Positions 14,894 to 30,800 are shown, counted from the first letter of the stretch. The stretch is 64,000 nucleotides of DNA from Deroplatys truncata (GCA_030765065.1 CM060983.1:229729528-229793527); one strand, 5' to 3'. Notes: generated from the sequence alone by a model not told the origin. Program-made: numbers and translations.

Positions 14894-17800
14894 GTGGGTC
14901 TCATATTATTACCTGGTTTGTGTATCTTTAGAAGGGGGTCTACACTTTGGGTCTCATGTTATTACCTGGTTTGTGTATCTTTAGAAGGGGTCTGCACTGT
15001 GGGTCTCATGTTATTACCTGGTTTGTGTATCTTTAGAAGGGGGTCTATACTTTGGATCTCATATTATTACCTGGTTTGTGTATCTTTAGAAGGGGTCTGC
15101 ACTGTGGGTCTCATGTTATTACCTGGTTTGTGTATCTTTAGAAGGGGGTCTATACTTTGGGTCTCATATTATTACCTGGTTTGTGTATCTTTAGAAGGGG
15201 GTCTATACTTTGGGTCTCATATTATTACCTGGTTTGTGTATCTTTAGAAGGGGGTCTATACTTTGGGTCTCATGTTATTACCTGGTTTGTGTATCTTTAG
15301 AAGGGGTCTGCACTGTGGGTCTCATGTTATTACCTGGTTTGTGTATCTTTAGAAGGGGGTCTATACTTTGGGTCTCATATTATTACCTGGTTTGTGTATC
15401 TTTAGAAGGGGTCTGCACTGTGGGACTCATGTTATTACCTGGTTTGTGTATCTTTAGAAGGGGGTCTATACTTTGGGTCTCATATTATTACCTGGTTTGT
15501 GTATCTTTAGAAGGGGGTCTATACTTTGGGTCTCATATTATTACCTGGTTTGTGTATCTTTAGAAGGGGGTCTATACTGTAGGTCTCATATTATTACCTG
15601 GTTTGTGTATCTTTAGAAGGGGGTCTATACTGTGGGTCTCATATTATTACCTGGTTTGTGTATCTTTAGAAGGGGGTCTATACTGTAGGTCTCATGTTAT
15701 TACCTGGTTTGTGTATCTTTAGAAGGGGGTCTATACTTTGGGTCTCATATTATTACCTGGTTTGTGTATCTTTAGAAGGGGGTCTATACTTTCGGTCTCA
15801 TATTATTACCTGGTTTGTGTATCTTTAGAAGGGGGTCTATACTGTGGGTCTCATGTTATTACCTGGTTTGCGTATCTTTGGAAGAGTCGGGTTATCTGGC
15901 TTAATTTTAGGAAGTTTGTGTGTAGTGGGGTCTATACTGTGGGTCTCATATTATTACCTGCTTTGTGTATATTTAGAAGGGGGTCTATACTGTGGGTCTC
16001 ATGTTATTACCTGGTTTGTGTATCTTTAGAAGGGGGTCTATACTGTGGGTCTCATATTATTACCTGGTTTGTGTATCTTTAGAAGGGGGTCTATATTTTG
16101 GGTCTCATATTATTACCTGGTTTGTGTATCTTTAGAAGGGGGTCTACACTGTGGGTCTCATATTATTACCTGGTTTGTGTATCTTTAGAAGGGGGTCTAT
16201 ACTTTGGGTCTCATATTATTACCTGGTTTGTGTATCTTTAGAAGGGGGTCTATACTTTGGGTCTCATATTATTACCTGGTTTGTGTATCTTTAGAAGGGG
16301 GTCTATACTGTGGGTCTCATATTATTACCTGGTTTGTGTATCTTTAGAAGGGGGTCTATACTGTGGGTCTCATATTATTACCTGGTTTGTGTATCTTTAG
16401 AAGGGGGTCTATACTGTGGGTCTCATATTATTACCTCGTTTATGTATCTTTAGAAGGGGGTCTATACTGTGGGTCTCATATTATTACCTGGTTTGTGTAT
16501 CTTTAGAAGGGGGTCTATACTGTGGGTCTCATGTTATTACCTGGTTTGTGTATCTTTAGAAGGGGGTCTATACTGTGGGTCTCATATTATTCCCTGGTTT
16601 GTGTATCTTTAGAAGGGGGTCTATACTGTGGGTCTCATATTATTACCTGGTTTGTGTATCTTTAGAAGGGGGTCTATACTGTGGGTCTCATGTTATTACC
16701 TGGTTTGTGTATCTTCAGAAGGGGGTCTATACTGTAGGTCTCATATTATTACCTGGTTTGTGTATCTTTAGAAGGGGGTCTATACTGTAGGTCTCATATT
16801 ATTAGCTGGTTTGTGTATCTTTAGAAAGGGGTCTATACTGTAGGTCTCATACTATTACATGGTTTGTGTATCTTTAGAAGGGGGTCTATACTGTGGGTCT
16901 CATGTTATTACCTGGTTTGTGTATCTTTAGAAGGGGGTCTATACTGTGGGTCTCATGTTATTACCTTCTTTGTGTATCTTTAGAAGGGGGTCTATACTGT
17001 GGGTCTCATGTTATTACCTGGTTTGTGTATCTTTAGAAGGGGGTCTATACTGTGGGTCTCATGTTATTACCTGGTTTGTGTATCTTTAGAAGGGGGTCTA
17101 TACTGTAGGTCTCATGTTATTACCTGGTTTGTGTATCTTTAGAAGGGGGTCTATACTGTGGGTCTCATGTTATTACCTCGTTTGTGTATCTTTAGAAGGG
17201 GGTCTATACTGTGGGTCTCTTGTTATTACCTGGTTTGTGTATCTTTAGAAGGGGGTCTATACTGTGGGTCTCATATTATTACCTGGTTTGTGTATCTTTA
17301 GAAGGGGGTCTATACTGTAGGTCTCATGTTATTACCTGGTTTGTGTATCTTTAGAAGGGGTCTATACTGTGGGTCTCATGTTATTACCTCGTTTGTGTAT
17401 CTTTAGAAGGGGGTCTATACTGTGGGTCTCATGTTATTACCTGGTTTGTGTATCTTTAGAAGGGGGTCTATACTGTGGGTCTCATATTATTACCTGGTTT
17501 GTGTATCTTTAGAAGGGGGTCTATACTGTGGGTCTCATGTTATTACCTCGTTTGTGTATCTTTAGAAGGGGGTCTATACTGTGGGTCTCATGTTAATACC
17601 TCGTTTGTGTATCTTTAGAAGGGGGTCTATACTGTGGGTCTCATGTTATTACCTCGTTTGTGTATCTTTAGAAGGGGGTCTATATTGTGGGTCTCATATT
17701 ATTACCTGGTTTGTGTATCTTTAGAAGGGGGTCTATACTGTGGGTCTCATATTATTACCTGGTTTATGTATCTTTAGAAGGGGGTCTATACTGTGGGTCT

Positions 17801-20800
17801 CATATTATTACCTGGTTTGTGTATCTTTAGAAGGGGGTCTTTACTGTGGGTCTCATATTATTACCTGGTTTGTGTATCTTTAGAAGGGGGTCTATACTGT
17901 AGGTCTCATATTATTACCTGGTTTGTGTATCTTTAGAAGGGGGACTATACTGTAGGTCTCATATTAGTACCTGGTTTGTGTATCTTTAGAAGGGGGTCTT
18001 TACTGTGGGTCTCATATTATTACCTGGTTTGTGTATCTTTAGAAGGGGGTCTATACTGTGGGTCTCATATTATTACCTGGTTTGTGTATCTTTAGAAGGG
18101 GGTCTATACTGTGGGTCTCATGTTATTACCTGGTGTGTGTATCTTTAGAAGGGGGTCTATACTGTGGGTCTCATATTATTACCTGGTTTGTGTATCTTTA
18201 GAAGGGGGTCTATACTGTGGGTCTCATATTATTACCTGGTTTGTGTATCTTTAGAAGGGGGTCTTTACTGTGGGTCTCATATTATTACCTGGTTTGTGTA
18301 TCTTTAGAAGGGGGTCTATACTGTGGGTCTCATATTATTACCTGGTTTGTGTATCTTTAGAAGGGGGTCTATACTGTGGGTCTCATATTATTACCTGGTT
18401 TGTGTATCTTTAGAAGGGGGTCTATACTTTGGGTCTCATATTATTACCTGGTTTGTGTATCTTTAGAAGGGGGTCTATACTGTGGGTCTCATATTATTAT
18501 CTGGTTTGTGTATCTTTAGAAGGGGGTCTATACTGTGGGTCTCATATTATTACCTGGTTTGTATATCTTTAGAAGGGGGTCTATACTGTGGGTCTCATAT
18601 TATTACCTGGTTTGTGTATCTTTAGAAGGGGATCTATACTGTGGGTCTCATGTTATTACCTGGTTTGTGTATCTTTAGAAGGGGGTCTTTACTGTGGGTC
18701 TCATATTATTACCTGGTTTGTGTATCTTTAGAAGGGGGTCTATACTGTGGGTCTCATGTTATTACCTGGTTTGTGTATCTTTAGAAGGGGGTCTGCACTG
18801 TGGGTCTCATGTTATTACCTGTTTTGTGTATCTTTAGAAGGGGGTCTGCACTGTGGGTCTCATATTATTACCTGGTTTGTGTATCTTTAGAAGGGGGTCT
18901 ATACTTTTGGTCTCATATTATTACCTGGTTTGTGTATCTTTAGAAGGGGGTCTATACTTTGGGTCTCATATTATTACCTGGTTTGTGTATCTTTAGAAGG
19001 GGGTCTATACTGTGGCTCTCATGTTATTACCTGGTTTGTGTATCTTTAGAAGCGGGTCTATACTGTGGCTCTCATGTTATTACCTGGTTTGTGTATCTTT
19101 AGAAGGGGGTCTATACTGTAGGTCTCATATTATTACCTGGTTTGTGTATCTTTAGAAGGGGGTCTATACTGTAGGTCTCATATTATTACCTGGTTTGTGT
19201 ATCTTTAGAAGGGGGTCTATACTGTAGGTCTCATGTTATTACCTGGTTTGTGTATCTTTAGAAGGGGGTCTATACTGTAGGTCTCATGTTATTACCTGGT
19301 TTGTGTATCTTTAGAAGGGGGTCTATACTGTGGGTCTCATGTTATTACCTGGTTTGTGTATCTTTAGAAGGGGGTCTATACTGTAGGTCTCATATTATTA
19401 CCTGGTTTGTGTATCTTTAGAAGGGGGTCTATACTGTGGGTCTCATATTATTACCTGGTTTGTGTATCTTTAGAAGGGGGTCTATACTGTGGGTCTTATA
19501 TTATTACCTGGTTTGTGTATCTCTAGAAGGGGGTCTATACTTTGGGTCTCATATTATTACCTGGTTTGTGTATCTCTAGAAGGGGGTCTATACTGTAGGT
19601 CTCATATTATTACCTGGTTTGTGTATCTTTAGAAGGGGGTCTATACTGTGGGTCTCATATTATTACCTCGTTTATGTATCTTTAGAAGGGGGTCTATACT
19701 GTGGGTCTCATATTATTCCCTGGTTTGTGTATCTTTAGAAGGGGGTCTATACTGTGGGTCTCATATTATTCCCTGGTTTGTGTATCTTTAGAAGGGGGTC
19801 TATACTGTGGGTCTCATATTATTACCTGGTTTGTGTATCTTTAGAAGGGGGTCTATACTGTGGGTCTCATGTTATTACCTGGTTTGTGTATCTTCAGAAG
19901 GGGGTCTATACTGTAGGTCTCATATTATTACCTGGTTTGTGTATCTTTAGAAGGGGGTCTATACTGTAGGTCTCATATTATTACCTGGTTTGTGTATCTT
20001 TAGAAAGGGGTCTATACTGTAGGTCTCATACTATTACATGGTTTGTGTATCTTTAGAAGGGGGTCTATACTGTGGGTCTCATGTTATTACCTGGTTTGTG
20101 TATCTTTAGAAGGGGGTCTATACTGTGGGTCTCATGTTATTACCTTCTTTGTGTATCTTTAGAAGGGGGCCTATACTGTGGGTCTCATGTTATTACCTCG
20201 TTTGTGTATCTTTAGAAGGGGGTCTATCCTGTGGGTCTCATGTTATTACCTCGTTTGTGTATCTTTAGAAGGGGGTCTATACTGTGGGTCTCATATTATT
20301 ACCTGGTTTGTGTATCTTTAGAAGGGGGTCTATACTGTGGGTCTCATGTTATTACCTGGTTTGTGTATCTTTAGAAGGGGGTCTATACTGTGGGTCTCAT
20401 GTTATTACCTGGTTTGTGTATCTTTAGAAGGGGGTCTATACTGTAGGTCTCATGTTATTACCTGGTTTGTGTATCTTTAGAAGGGGGTCTATACTGTGGG
20501 TCTCATGTTATTACCTCGTTTGTGTATCTTTAGAAGGGGGTCTATACTGTGGGTCTCATGTTATTACCTGGTTTGTGTATCTTTAGAAGGGGGTCTATAC
20601 TGTGGGTCTCAAATTATTACCTGGTTTGTGTATCTTTAGAAGGGGGTCTATACTGTAGGTCTCATGTTATTACCTGGTTTGTGTATCTTTAGAAGGGGGT
20701 CTATACTGTGGGTCTCATGTTATTACCTCGTTTGTGTATCTTTAGAAGGGGGTCTATACTGTGGGTCTCATGTTATTACCTGGTTTGTGTATCTTTAGAA

Positions 20801-23800
20801 GGGGGTCTATACTGTGGGTCTCATATTATTACCTGGTTTGTGTATCTTTAGAAGGGGGTCTATACTGTGGGTCTCATGTTATTACCTCGTTTGTGTATCT
20901 TTAGAAGGGGGTCTATACTGTGGGTCTCATGTTATTACCTCGTTTGTGTATCTTTAGAAGGGGGTCTATACTGTGGGTCTCATGTTATTACCTCGTTTGT
21001 GTATCTTTAGAAGGGGGTCTATACTGTGGGTCTCATATTATTACCTGGTTTGTGTATCTTTAGAAGGGGGTCTATACTGTGGGTGTCATATTATTACCTG
21101 GTTTATGTATCTTTAGAAGGGGGTCTATACTGTGGGTCTCATATTATTACGTGGTTTGTGTATCTTTAGAAGGGGGTCTTTACTGTGGGTCTCATATTAT
21201 TACCTGGTTTGTGTATCTTTAGAAGGGGGTCTATACTGTAGGTCTCATATTATTACCTGGTTTGTGTATCTTTAGAAGGGGGACTATACTGTAGGTCTCA
21301 TATTAGTACCTGGTTTGTGTATCTTTAGAAGGGGGTCTTTACTGTGGGTCTCATATTATTACCTGGTTTGTGTATCTTTAGAAGGGGGTCTATACTGTGG
21401 GTCTCATATTATTACCTGGTTTGTGTATCTTTAGAAGGGGGTCTATACTGTGGGTCTCATGTTATTACCTGGTGTGTGTATCTTTAGAAGGGGGTCTATA
21501 CTGTGGGTCTCATATTATTACCTGGTTTGTGTATCTTTAGAAGGTGGTCTATACTGTGGGTCTCATATTATTACCTGGTTTGTGTATCTTTAGAAGGGGG
21601 TCTTTACTGTGGGTCTCATATTATTACCTGGTTTGTGTATCTTTAGAAGGGGGTCTATACTGTGGGTCTCATATTATTACCAGGTTTGTGTATCTTTAGA
21701 AGGGGGTCTATACTGTGGGTCTCATATTATTACCTGGTTTGTGTATCTTTAGAAGGGGGTCTATACTTTGGGTCTCATATTATTACCTGGTTTGTGTATC
21801 TTTAGAAGGGGGTCTATACTGTGGGTCTCATATTATTATCTGGTTTGTGTATCTTTAGAAGGGGGTCTATACTGTGGGTCTCATATTATTACCTGGTTTG
21901 TATATCTTTAGAAGGGGGTCTATACTGTGGGTCTCATATTATTACCTGGTTTGTGTATCTTTAGAAGGGGGTCTATACTGTGGGTCTCATGTTATTACCT
22001 GGTTTGTGTATCTTTAGAAGGGGGTCTTTCTGTGGGTCTCATATTATTACCTGGTTTGTGTATCTTTAGAAGGGGGTCTATACTGTGGGTCTCATGTTAT
22101 TACCTGGTTTGTGTATCTTTAGAAGGGGGTCTGCACTGTGGGTCTCATGTTATTACCTGGTTTGTGTATCTTTAGAAGGGGGTCTGCACTGTGGGTCTCA
22201 TATTATTACCTGGTTTGTGTATCTTTAGAAGGGGGTCTATACTTTGGGTCTCATATTATTACCTGGTTTGTGTATCTTTAGAAGGGGGTCTATACTTTGG
22301 GTCTCATATTATTACCTGGTTTGTGTATCTTTAGAAGGGGGTCTATACTGTGGTTCTCATGTTATTACCTGGTTTGTGTATCTTTAGAAGTGGGTCTATA
22401 CTGTGGCTCTCATGTTATTACCTGGTATGTGTATCTTTAGAAGGGGGTCTATACTTTGGGTCTCATATTATTACCTGGTTTGTGTATCTTTAGAAGGGGG
22501 TCTATACTGTGGGTCTCATATTATTACCTGGTTTGTGTATCTTTAGAAGGGGGTCTATACTGTGGGTCTCATATTATTACCTGGTTTGTGTATCTTTAGA
22601 AGGGGGTCTATACTGTGGGTCTCATATTATTACCTCGTTTGTGTATCTTTAGAAGGGGGTCTATACTGTGGGTCTCATATTATTACCTGGTTTGTGTATC
22701 TTTAGAAGGGGGTCTATACTGTGGGTCTCATTTTATTACCTGGTTTGTGTATCTTTAGAAGGGGGTCTATACTGTGGGTCTCATATTATTCCCTGGTTTG
22801 TGTATCTTTAGAAGGGGGTCTATTCTGTGGGTCTCATATTATTACCTGGTTTGTGTATCTTTAGAAGGGGGTCTATACTGTGGGTCTCATGTTATTACCT
22901 GGTTTGTGTATCTTCAGAAGGGGGTCTATACTGTAGGTCTCATATTATTACCTGGTTTGTGTATCTTTAGAAGGGGGTCTATACTGTAGGTCTCATATTA
23001 TTACCTGGTTTGTGTATCTTTAGAAAGGGGTCTATACTGTAGGTCTCATACTATTACCTGGTTTGTGTATCTTTAGAAGGGGGTCTATACTGTGGGTCTC
23101 ATGTTATTACCTGGTTTGTGTATCTTTAGAAGGGGGTCTATACTGTGGGTCTCATGTTATTACCTTCTTTGTGTATCTTTAGAAGGGGGTCTATACTGTG
23201 GGTCTCATGTTATTACCTCGTTTGTGTATCTTTAGAAGGGGGTCTATCCTGTGGGTCTCATGTTATTACCTCGTTTGTGTATCTTTAGAAGGGGGTCTAT
23301 ACTGTGGGTCTCATATTATTACCTGGTTTGTGTATCTTTAGAAGGGGGTCTATACTGTGGGTCTCATGTTATTACCTGGTTTGTGTATCTTTAGAAGGGG
23401 GTCTATACTGTGGGTCTCATGTTATTACCTGGTTTGTGTATCTTTAGAAGGGGGTCTATACTGTAGGTCTCATGTTATTACCTGGTTTGTGTATCTTTAG
23501 AAGGGGGCTATACTGTGGGTCTCATGTTATTACCTGGTTTGTGTATCTTTAGAAGGGGGTCTATACTGTGGGTCTCATGTTATTACCTCGTTTGTGTATC
23601 TTTAGAAGGGGGTCTATACTGTGGGTCTCATGTTATTACCTGGTTTGTGTATCTTTAGAAGGGGGTCTATACTGTGGGTCTCATATTATTACCTGGTTTG
23701 TGTATCTTTAGAAGGGGGTCTATACTGTGGGTCTCATGTTATTACCTCGTTTGTGTATCTTTAGAAGGGGGTCTATACTGTGGGTCTCACGTTATTACCT

Positions 23801-24891
23801 CGTTTGTGTATCTTTAGAAGGGGGTCTATACTGTGGGTCTCATGTTATTACCTCGTTTGTGTATCTTTAGAAGGGGGTCTATACTGTGGGTCTCATATTA
23901 TTACCTGGTTTGGGTATCTTTAGACGGGGGTCTATACTGTGGGTCTCATATTATTACCTGGTTTATGTATCTTTAGAAGGGGGTCTATACTGTGGGTCTC
24001 ATATTATTACCTGGTTTGTGTATCTTTAGAAGGGGGTCTTTACTGTGGGTCTCATATTATTACCTGGTTTGTGTATCTTTAGAAGGGGGTCTATACTGTA
24101 GGTCTCATATTATTACCTGGTTTGTGTATCTTTAGAAGGGGGTCTATACTGTAGGTCTCATATTAGTACCTGGTTTGTGTATCTTTAGAAGGGGGTCTTT
24201 ACTGTGGGTCTCATATTATTACCTGGTTTGTGTATCTTTAGAAGGGGGTCTATACTGTGGGTCTCATATTATTACCTGGTTTGTGTATCTTTAGAAGGGG
24301 GTCTATACTGTAGGTCTCATATTATTACCTGGTTTGTGTATCTTTAGAAGGGGGTCTATACTGTAGGTCTCATATTAGTACCTGGTTTGTGTATCTTTAG
24401 AAGGGGGTCTTTACTGTGGGTCTCATATTATTACCTGGTTTGTGTATCTTTAGAAGGGGGTCTATACTGTGGGTCTCATGTTATTACCTGGTTTGTGTAT
24501 CTTTAGAAGGGGGTCTATACTGTGGGTCTCATGTTATTACCTGGTTTGTGTATCTTTAGAAGGGGGTCTATACTGTAGGTCTCATGTTATTACCTGGTTT
24601 GTGTATCTTTAGAAGGGGGTCTATACTGTGGGTCTCATGTTATTACCTGGTTTGTGTATCTTTAGAAGGGGGTCTATACTGTAGGTCTCATATTATTACC
24701 TGGTTTGTGTATCTTTAGAAGGGGTCTGCACTGTGGGTCTCATGTTATTACCTGGTTTGTGTATCTTTAGAAGGGGGTCTATACTGTGGGTCTCATGTTA
24801 TTACCTGGTTTGTGTATCTTTAGAAGGGGGTCTATACTGTGGGTCTCATGTTATTACCTGGTTTGTGTATCTTTAGAAGGGGGTCTACACT
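14894..24891 (+). repeat. About 10-kb higher-order repeat unit in the satellite
   Basis: Distinctive variant runs beginning near 14894, 15210, 15738, 15844 and 16575 all recur exactly 9998 bp later (24892, 25208, 25736, 25842, 26573). The same set starting at 5136, 5451, 5979 and 6085 lies 9758-9759 bp earlier. The rare 95-bp unit marks the phase at 6122, 15881 and 25879. A landmark at 19754 recurs at 29912 (shift 10158, about three monomers more), so units differ by whole-monomer gains and losses. The boundaries given are arbitrary points on a repeating pattern. This shows block-wise amplification on top of monomer tandem growth. Confidence 0.85.
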
Positions 24892-27800
24892 GTGGGTCTC
24901 ATATTATTACCTGGTTTGTGTATCTTTAGAAGGGGGTCTACACTTTGGGTCTCATGTTATTACCTGGTTTGTGTATCTTTAGAAGGGGTCTGCACTGTGG
25001 GTCTCATGTTATTACCTGGTTTGTGTATCTTTAGAAGGGGGTCTATACTTTGGGTCTCATATTATTACCTGGTTTGTGTATCTTTAGAAGGGGTCTGCAC
25101 TGTGGGTCTCATGTTATTACCTGGTTTGTGTATCTTTAGAAGGGGGTCTATACTTTGGGTCTCATATTATTACCTGGTTTGTGTATCTTTAGAAGGGGGT
25201 CTATACTTTGGGTCTCATATTATTACCTGGTTTGTGTATCTTTAGAAGGGGGTCTATACTTTGGGTCTCATGTTATTACCTGGTTTGTGTATCTTTAGAA
25301 GGGGTCTGCACTGTGGGTCTCATGTTATTACCTGGTTTGTGTATCTTTAGAAGGGGGTCTATACTTTGGGTCTCATATTATTACCTGGTTTGTGTATCTT
25401 TAGAAGGGGTCTGCACTGTGGGACTCATGTTATTACCTGGTTTGTGTATCTTTAGAAGGGGGTCTATACTTTGGGTCTCATATTATTACCTGGTTTGTGT
25501 ATCTTTAGAAGGGGGTCTATACTTTGGGTCTCATATTATTACCTGGTTTGTGTATCTTTAGAAGGGGGTCTATACTGTAGGTCTCATATTATTACCTGGT
25601 TTGTGTATCTTTAGAAGGGGGTCTATACTGTGGGTCTCATATTATTACCTGGTTTGTGTATCTTTAGAAGGGGGTCTATACTGTAGGTCTCATGTTATTA
25701 CCTGGTTTGTGTATCTTTAGAAGGGGGTCTATACTTTGGGTCTCATATTATTACCTGGTTTGTGTATCTTTAGAAGGGGGTCTATACTTTCGGTCTCATA
25801 TTATTACCTGGTTTGTGTATCTTTAGAAGGGGGTCTATACTGTGGGTCTCATGTTATTACCTGGTTTGCGTATCTTTGGAAGAGTCGGGTTATCTGGCTT
25901 AATTTTAGGAAGTTTGTGTGTAGTGGGGTCTATACTGTGGGTCTCATATTATTACCTGCTTTGTGTATATTTAGAAGGGGGTCTATACTGTGGGTCTCAT
26001 GTTATTACCTGGTTTGTGTATCTTTAGAAGGGGGTCTATACTGTGGGTCTCATATTATTACCTGGTTTGTGTATCTTTAGAAGGGGGTCTATATTTTGGG
26101 TCTCATATTATTACCTGGTTTGTGTATCTTTAGAAGGGGGTCTACACTGTGGGTCTCATATTATTACCTGGTTTGTGTATCTTTAGAAGGGGGTCTATAC
26201 TTTGGGTCTCATATTATTACCTGGTTTGTGTATCTTTAGAAGGGGGTCTATACTTTGGGTCTCATATTATTACCTGGTTTGTGTATCTTTAGAAGGGGGT
26301 CTATACTGTGGGTCTCATATTATTACCTGGTTTGTGTATCTTTAGAAGGGGGTCTATACTGTGGGTCTCATATTATTACCTGGTTTGTGTATCTTTAGAA
26401 GGGGGTCTATACTGTGGGTCTCATATTATTACCTCGTTTATGTATCTTTAGAAGGGGGTCTATACTGTGGGTCTCATATTATTACCTGGTTTGTGTATCT
26501 TTAGAAGGGGGTCTATACTGTGGGTCTCATGTTATTACCTGGTTTGTGTATCTTTAGAAGGGGGTCTATACTGTGGGTCTCATATTATTCCCTGGTTTGT
26601 GTATCTTTAGAAGGGGGTCTATACTGTGGGTCTCATATTATTACCTGGTTTGTGTATCTTTAGAAGGGGGTCTATACTGTGGGTCTCATGTTATTACCTG
26701 GTTTGTGTATCTTCAGAAGGGGGTCTATACTGTAGGTCTCATATTATTACCTGGTTTGTGTATCTTTAGAAGGGGGTCTATACTGTAGGTCTCATATTAT
26801 TACCTGGTTTGTGTATCTTTAGAAAGGGGTCTATACTGTAGGTCTCATACTATTACATGGTTTGTGTATCTTTAGAAGGGGGTCTATACTGTGGGTCTCA
26901 TGTTATTACCTGGTTTGTGTATCTTTAGAAGGGGGTCTATACTGTGGGTCTCATGTTATTACCTTCTTTGTGTATCTTTAGAAGGGGGTCTATACTGTGG
27001 GTCTCATGTTATTACCTCGTTTGTGTATCTTTAGAAGGGGGTCTATCCTGTGGGTCTCATGTTACTACCTCGTTTGTGTATCTTTAGAAGGGGGTCTATA
27101 CTGTGGGTCTCATATTATTACCTGGTTTGTGTATCTTTAGAAGGGGGTCTATACTGTGGGTCTCATGTTATTACCTGGTTTGTGTATCTTTAGAAGGGGG
27201 TCTATACTGTGGGTCTCATGTTATTACCTGGTTTGTGTATCTTTAGAAGGGGGTCTATACTGAGGGTCTCATGTTATTACCTGGTTTGTGTATCTTTAGA
27301 AGGGGGTCTATACTGTGGGTCTCATGTTATTACCTCGTTTGTGTATCTTTAGAAGGGGGTCTATACTGTGGGTCTCATGTTATTACCTGGTTTGTGTATC
27401 TTTAGAAGGGGGTCTATACTGTGGGTCTCATATTATTACCTGGTTTGTGTATCTTTAGAAGGGGGTCTATACTGTAGGTCTCATGTTATTACCTGGTTTG
27501 TGTATCTTTAGAAGGGGGTCTATACTGTGGGTCTCATGTTATTACCTCGTTTGTGTATCTTTAGAAGGGGGTCTATACTGTGGGTCTCATGTTATTACCT
27601 GGTTTGTGTATCTTTAGAAGGGGGTCTATACTGTGGGTCTCATATTATTACCTGGTTTGTGTATCTTTAGAAGGGGGTCTATACTGTGGGTCTCATGTTA
27701 TTACCTCGTTTGTGTATCTTTAGAAGGGGGTCCATACTGTGGGTCTCATGTTATTACCTCGTTTGTGTATCTTTAGAAGGGGGTCTATACTGTGGGTCTC

Positions 27801-30800
27801 ATGTTATTACCTCGTTTGTGTATCTTTAGAAGGGGGTCTATATTGTGGGTCTCATATTATTACCTGGTTTGTGTATCTTTAGAAGGGGGTCTATACTGTG
27901 GGTCTCATATTATTACCTGGTTTATGTATCTTTAGAAGGGGGTCTATACTGTGGGTCTCATATTATTACCTGGTTTGTGTATCTTTAGAAGGGGGTCTTT
28001 ACTGTGGGTCTCATATTATTACCTGGTTTGTGTATCTTTAGAAGGGGGTCTATACTGTAGGTCTCATATTATTACCTGGTTTGTGTATCTTTAGAAGGGG
28101 GACTATACTGTAGGTCTCATATTAGTACCTGGTTTGTGTATCTTTAGAAGGGGGTCTTTACTGTGGGTCTCATATTATTACCTGGTTTGTGTATCTTTAG
28201 AAGGGGGTCTATACTGTGGGTCTCATATTATTACCTGGTTTGTGTATCTTTAGAAGGGGGTCTATACTGTGGGTCTCATGTTATTACCTGGTGTGTGTAT
28301 CTTTAGAAGGGGGTCTATACTGTGGGTCTCATATTATTACCTGGTTTGTGTATCTTTAGAAGGGGGTCTATACTGTGGGTCTCATATTATTACCTGGTTT
28401 GTGTATCTTTAGAAGGGGGTCTTTACTGTGGGTCTCATATTATTACCTGGTTTGTGTATCTTTAGAAGGGGGTCTATACTGTGGGTCTCATATTATTACC
28501 TGGTTTGTGTATCTTTAGAAGGGGGTCTATACTGTGGGTCTCATATTATTACCTGGTTTGTGTATCTTTAGAAGGGGGTCTATACTTTGGGTCTCATATT
28601 ATTACCTGGTTTGTGTATCTTTAGAAGGGGGTCTATACTGTGGGTCTCATATTATTATCTGGTTTGTGTATCTTTAGAAGGGGGTCTATACTGTGGGTCT
28701 CATATTATTACCTGGTTTGTATATCTTTAGAAGGGGGTCTATACTGTGGGTCTCATATTATTACCTGGTTTGTGTATCTTTAGAAGGGGGTCTATACTGT
28801 GGGTCTCATGTTATTACCTGGTTTGTGTATCTTTAGAAGGGGGTCTTTACTGTGGGTCTCATATTATTACCTGGTTTGTGTATCTTTAGAAGGGGGTCTA
28901 TACTGTGGGTCTCATGTTATTACCTGGTTTGTGTATCTTTAGAAGGGGGTCTGCACTGTGGGTCTCATGTTATTACCTGGTTTGTGTATCTTTAGAAGGG
29001 GGTCTGCACTGTGGGTCTCATATTATTACCTGGTTTGTGTATCTTTAGAAGGGGGTCTATACTTTTGGTCTCATATTATTACCTGGTTTGTGTATCTTTA
29101 GAAGGGGGTCTATACTTTGGGTCTCATATTATTACCTGGTTTGTGTATCTTTAGAAGGGGGTCTATACTGTGGCTCTCATGTTATTACCTGGTTTGTGTA
29201 TCTTTAGAAGCGGGTCTATACTGTGGCTCTCATGTTATTACCTGGTTTGTGTATCTTTAGAAGGGGGTCTATACTGTAGGTCTCATATTATTACCTGGTT
29301 TGTGTATCTTTAGAAGGGGGTCTATACTGTAGGTCTCATATTATTACCTGGTTTGTGTATCTTTAGAAGGGGGTCTATACTGTAGGTCTCATGTTATTAC
29401 CTGGTTTGTGTATCTTTAGAAGGGGGTCTATACTGTAGGTCTCATGTTATTACCTGGTTTGTGTATCTTTAGAAGGGGGTCTATACTGTGGGTCTCATGT
29501 TATTACCTGGTTTGTGTATCTTTAGAAGGGGGTCTATACTGTAGGTCTCATATTATTACCTGGTTTGTGTATCTTTAGAAGGGGGTCTATACTGTGGGTC
29601 TCATATTATTACCTGGTTTGTGTATCTTTAGAAGGGGGTCTATACTGTGGGTCTTATATTATTACCTGGTTTGTGTATCTCTAGAAGGGGGTCTATACTT
29701 TGGGTCTCATATTATTACCTGGTTTGTGTATCTCTAGAACGGGGTCTATACTGTAGGTCTCATATTATTACCTGGTTTGTGTATCTTTAGAAGGGGGTCT
29801 ATACTGTGGGTCTCATATTATTACCTCGTTTATGTATCTTTAGAAGGGGGTCTATACTGTGGGTCTCATATTATTCCCTGGTTTGTGTATCTTTAGAAGG
29901 GGGTCTATACTGTGGGTCTCATATTATTCCCTGGTTTGTGTATCTTTAGAAGGGGGTCTATACTGTGGGTCTCATATTATTACCTGGTTTGTGTATCTTT
30001 AGAAGGGGGTCTATACTGTGGGTCTCATGTTATTACCTGGTTTGTGTATCTTCAGAAGGGGGTCTATACTGTAGGTCTCATATTATTACCTGGTTTGTGT
30101 ATCTTTAGAAGGGGGTCTATACTGTAGGTCTCATATTATTACCTGGTTTGTGTATCTTTAGAAAGGGGTCTATACTGTAGGTCTCATACTATTACATGGT
30201 TTGTGTATCTTTAGAAGGGGGTCTATACTGTGGGTCTCATGTTATTACCTGGTTTGTGTATCTTTAGAAGGGGGTCTATACTGTGGGTCTCATGTTATTA
30301 CCTTCTTTGTGTATCTTTAGAAGGGGGTCTATACTGTGGGTCTCATGTTATTACCTCGTTTGTGTATCTTTAGAAGGGGGTCTATCCTGTGGGTCTCATG
30401 TTATTACCTCGTTTGTGTATCTTTAGAAGGGGGTCTATACTGTGGGTCTCATATTATTACCTGGTTTGTGTATCTTTAGAAGGGGGTCTATACTGTGGGT
30501 CTCATGTTATTACCTGGTTTGTGTATCTTTAGAAGGGGGTCTATACTGTGGGTCTCATATTATTACCTGGTTTGTGTATCTTTAGAAGGGGGTCTATACT
30601 TTGGGTCTCATATTATTACCTGGTTTGTGTATCTTTAGAAGGGGGTCTATACTGTGGGTCTCATATTATTATCTGGTTTGTGTATCTTTAGAAGGGGGTC
30701 TATACTGTGGGTCTCATGTTATTACCTGGTTTGTGTATCTTTAGAAGGGGGTCTATACTGTGGGTCTCAAATTATTACCTGGTTTGTGTATCTTTAGAAG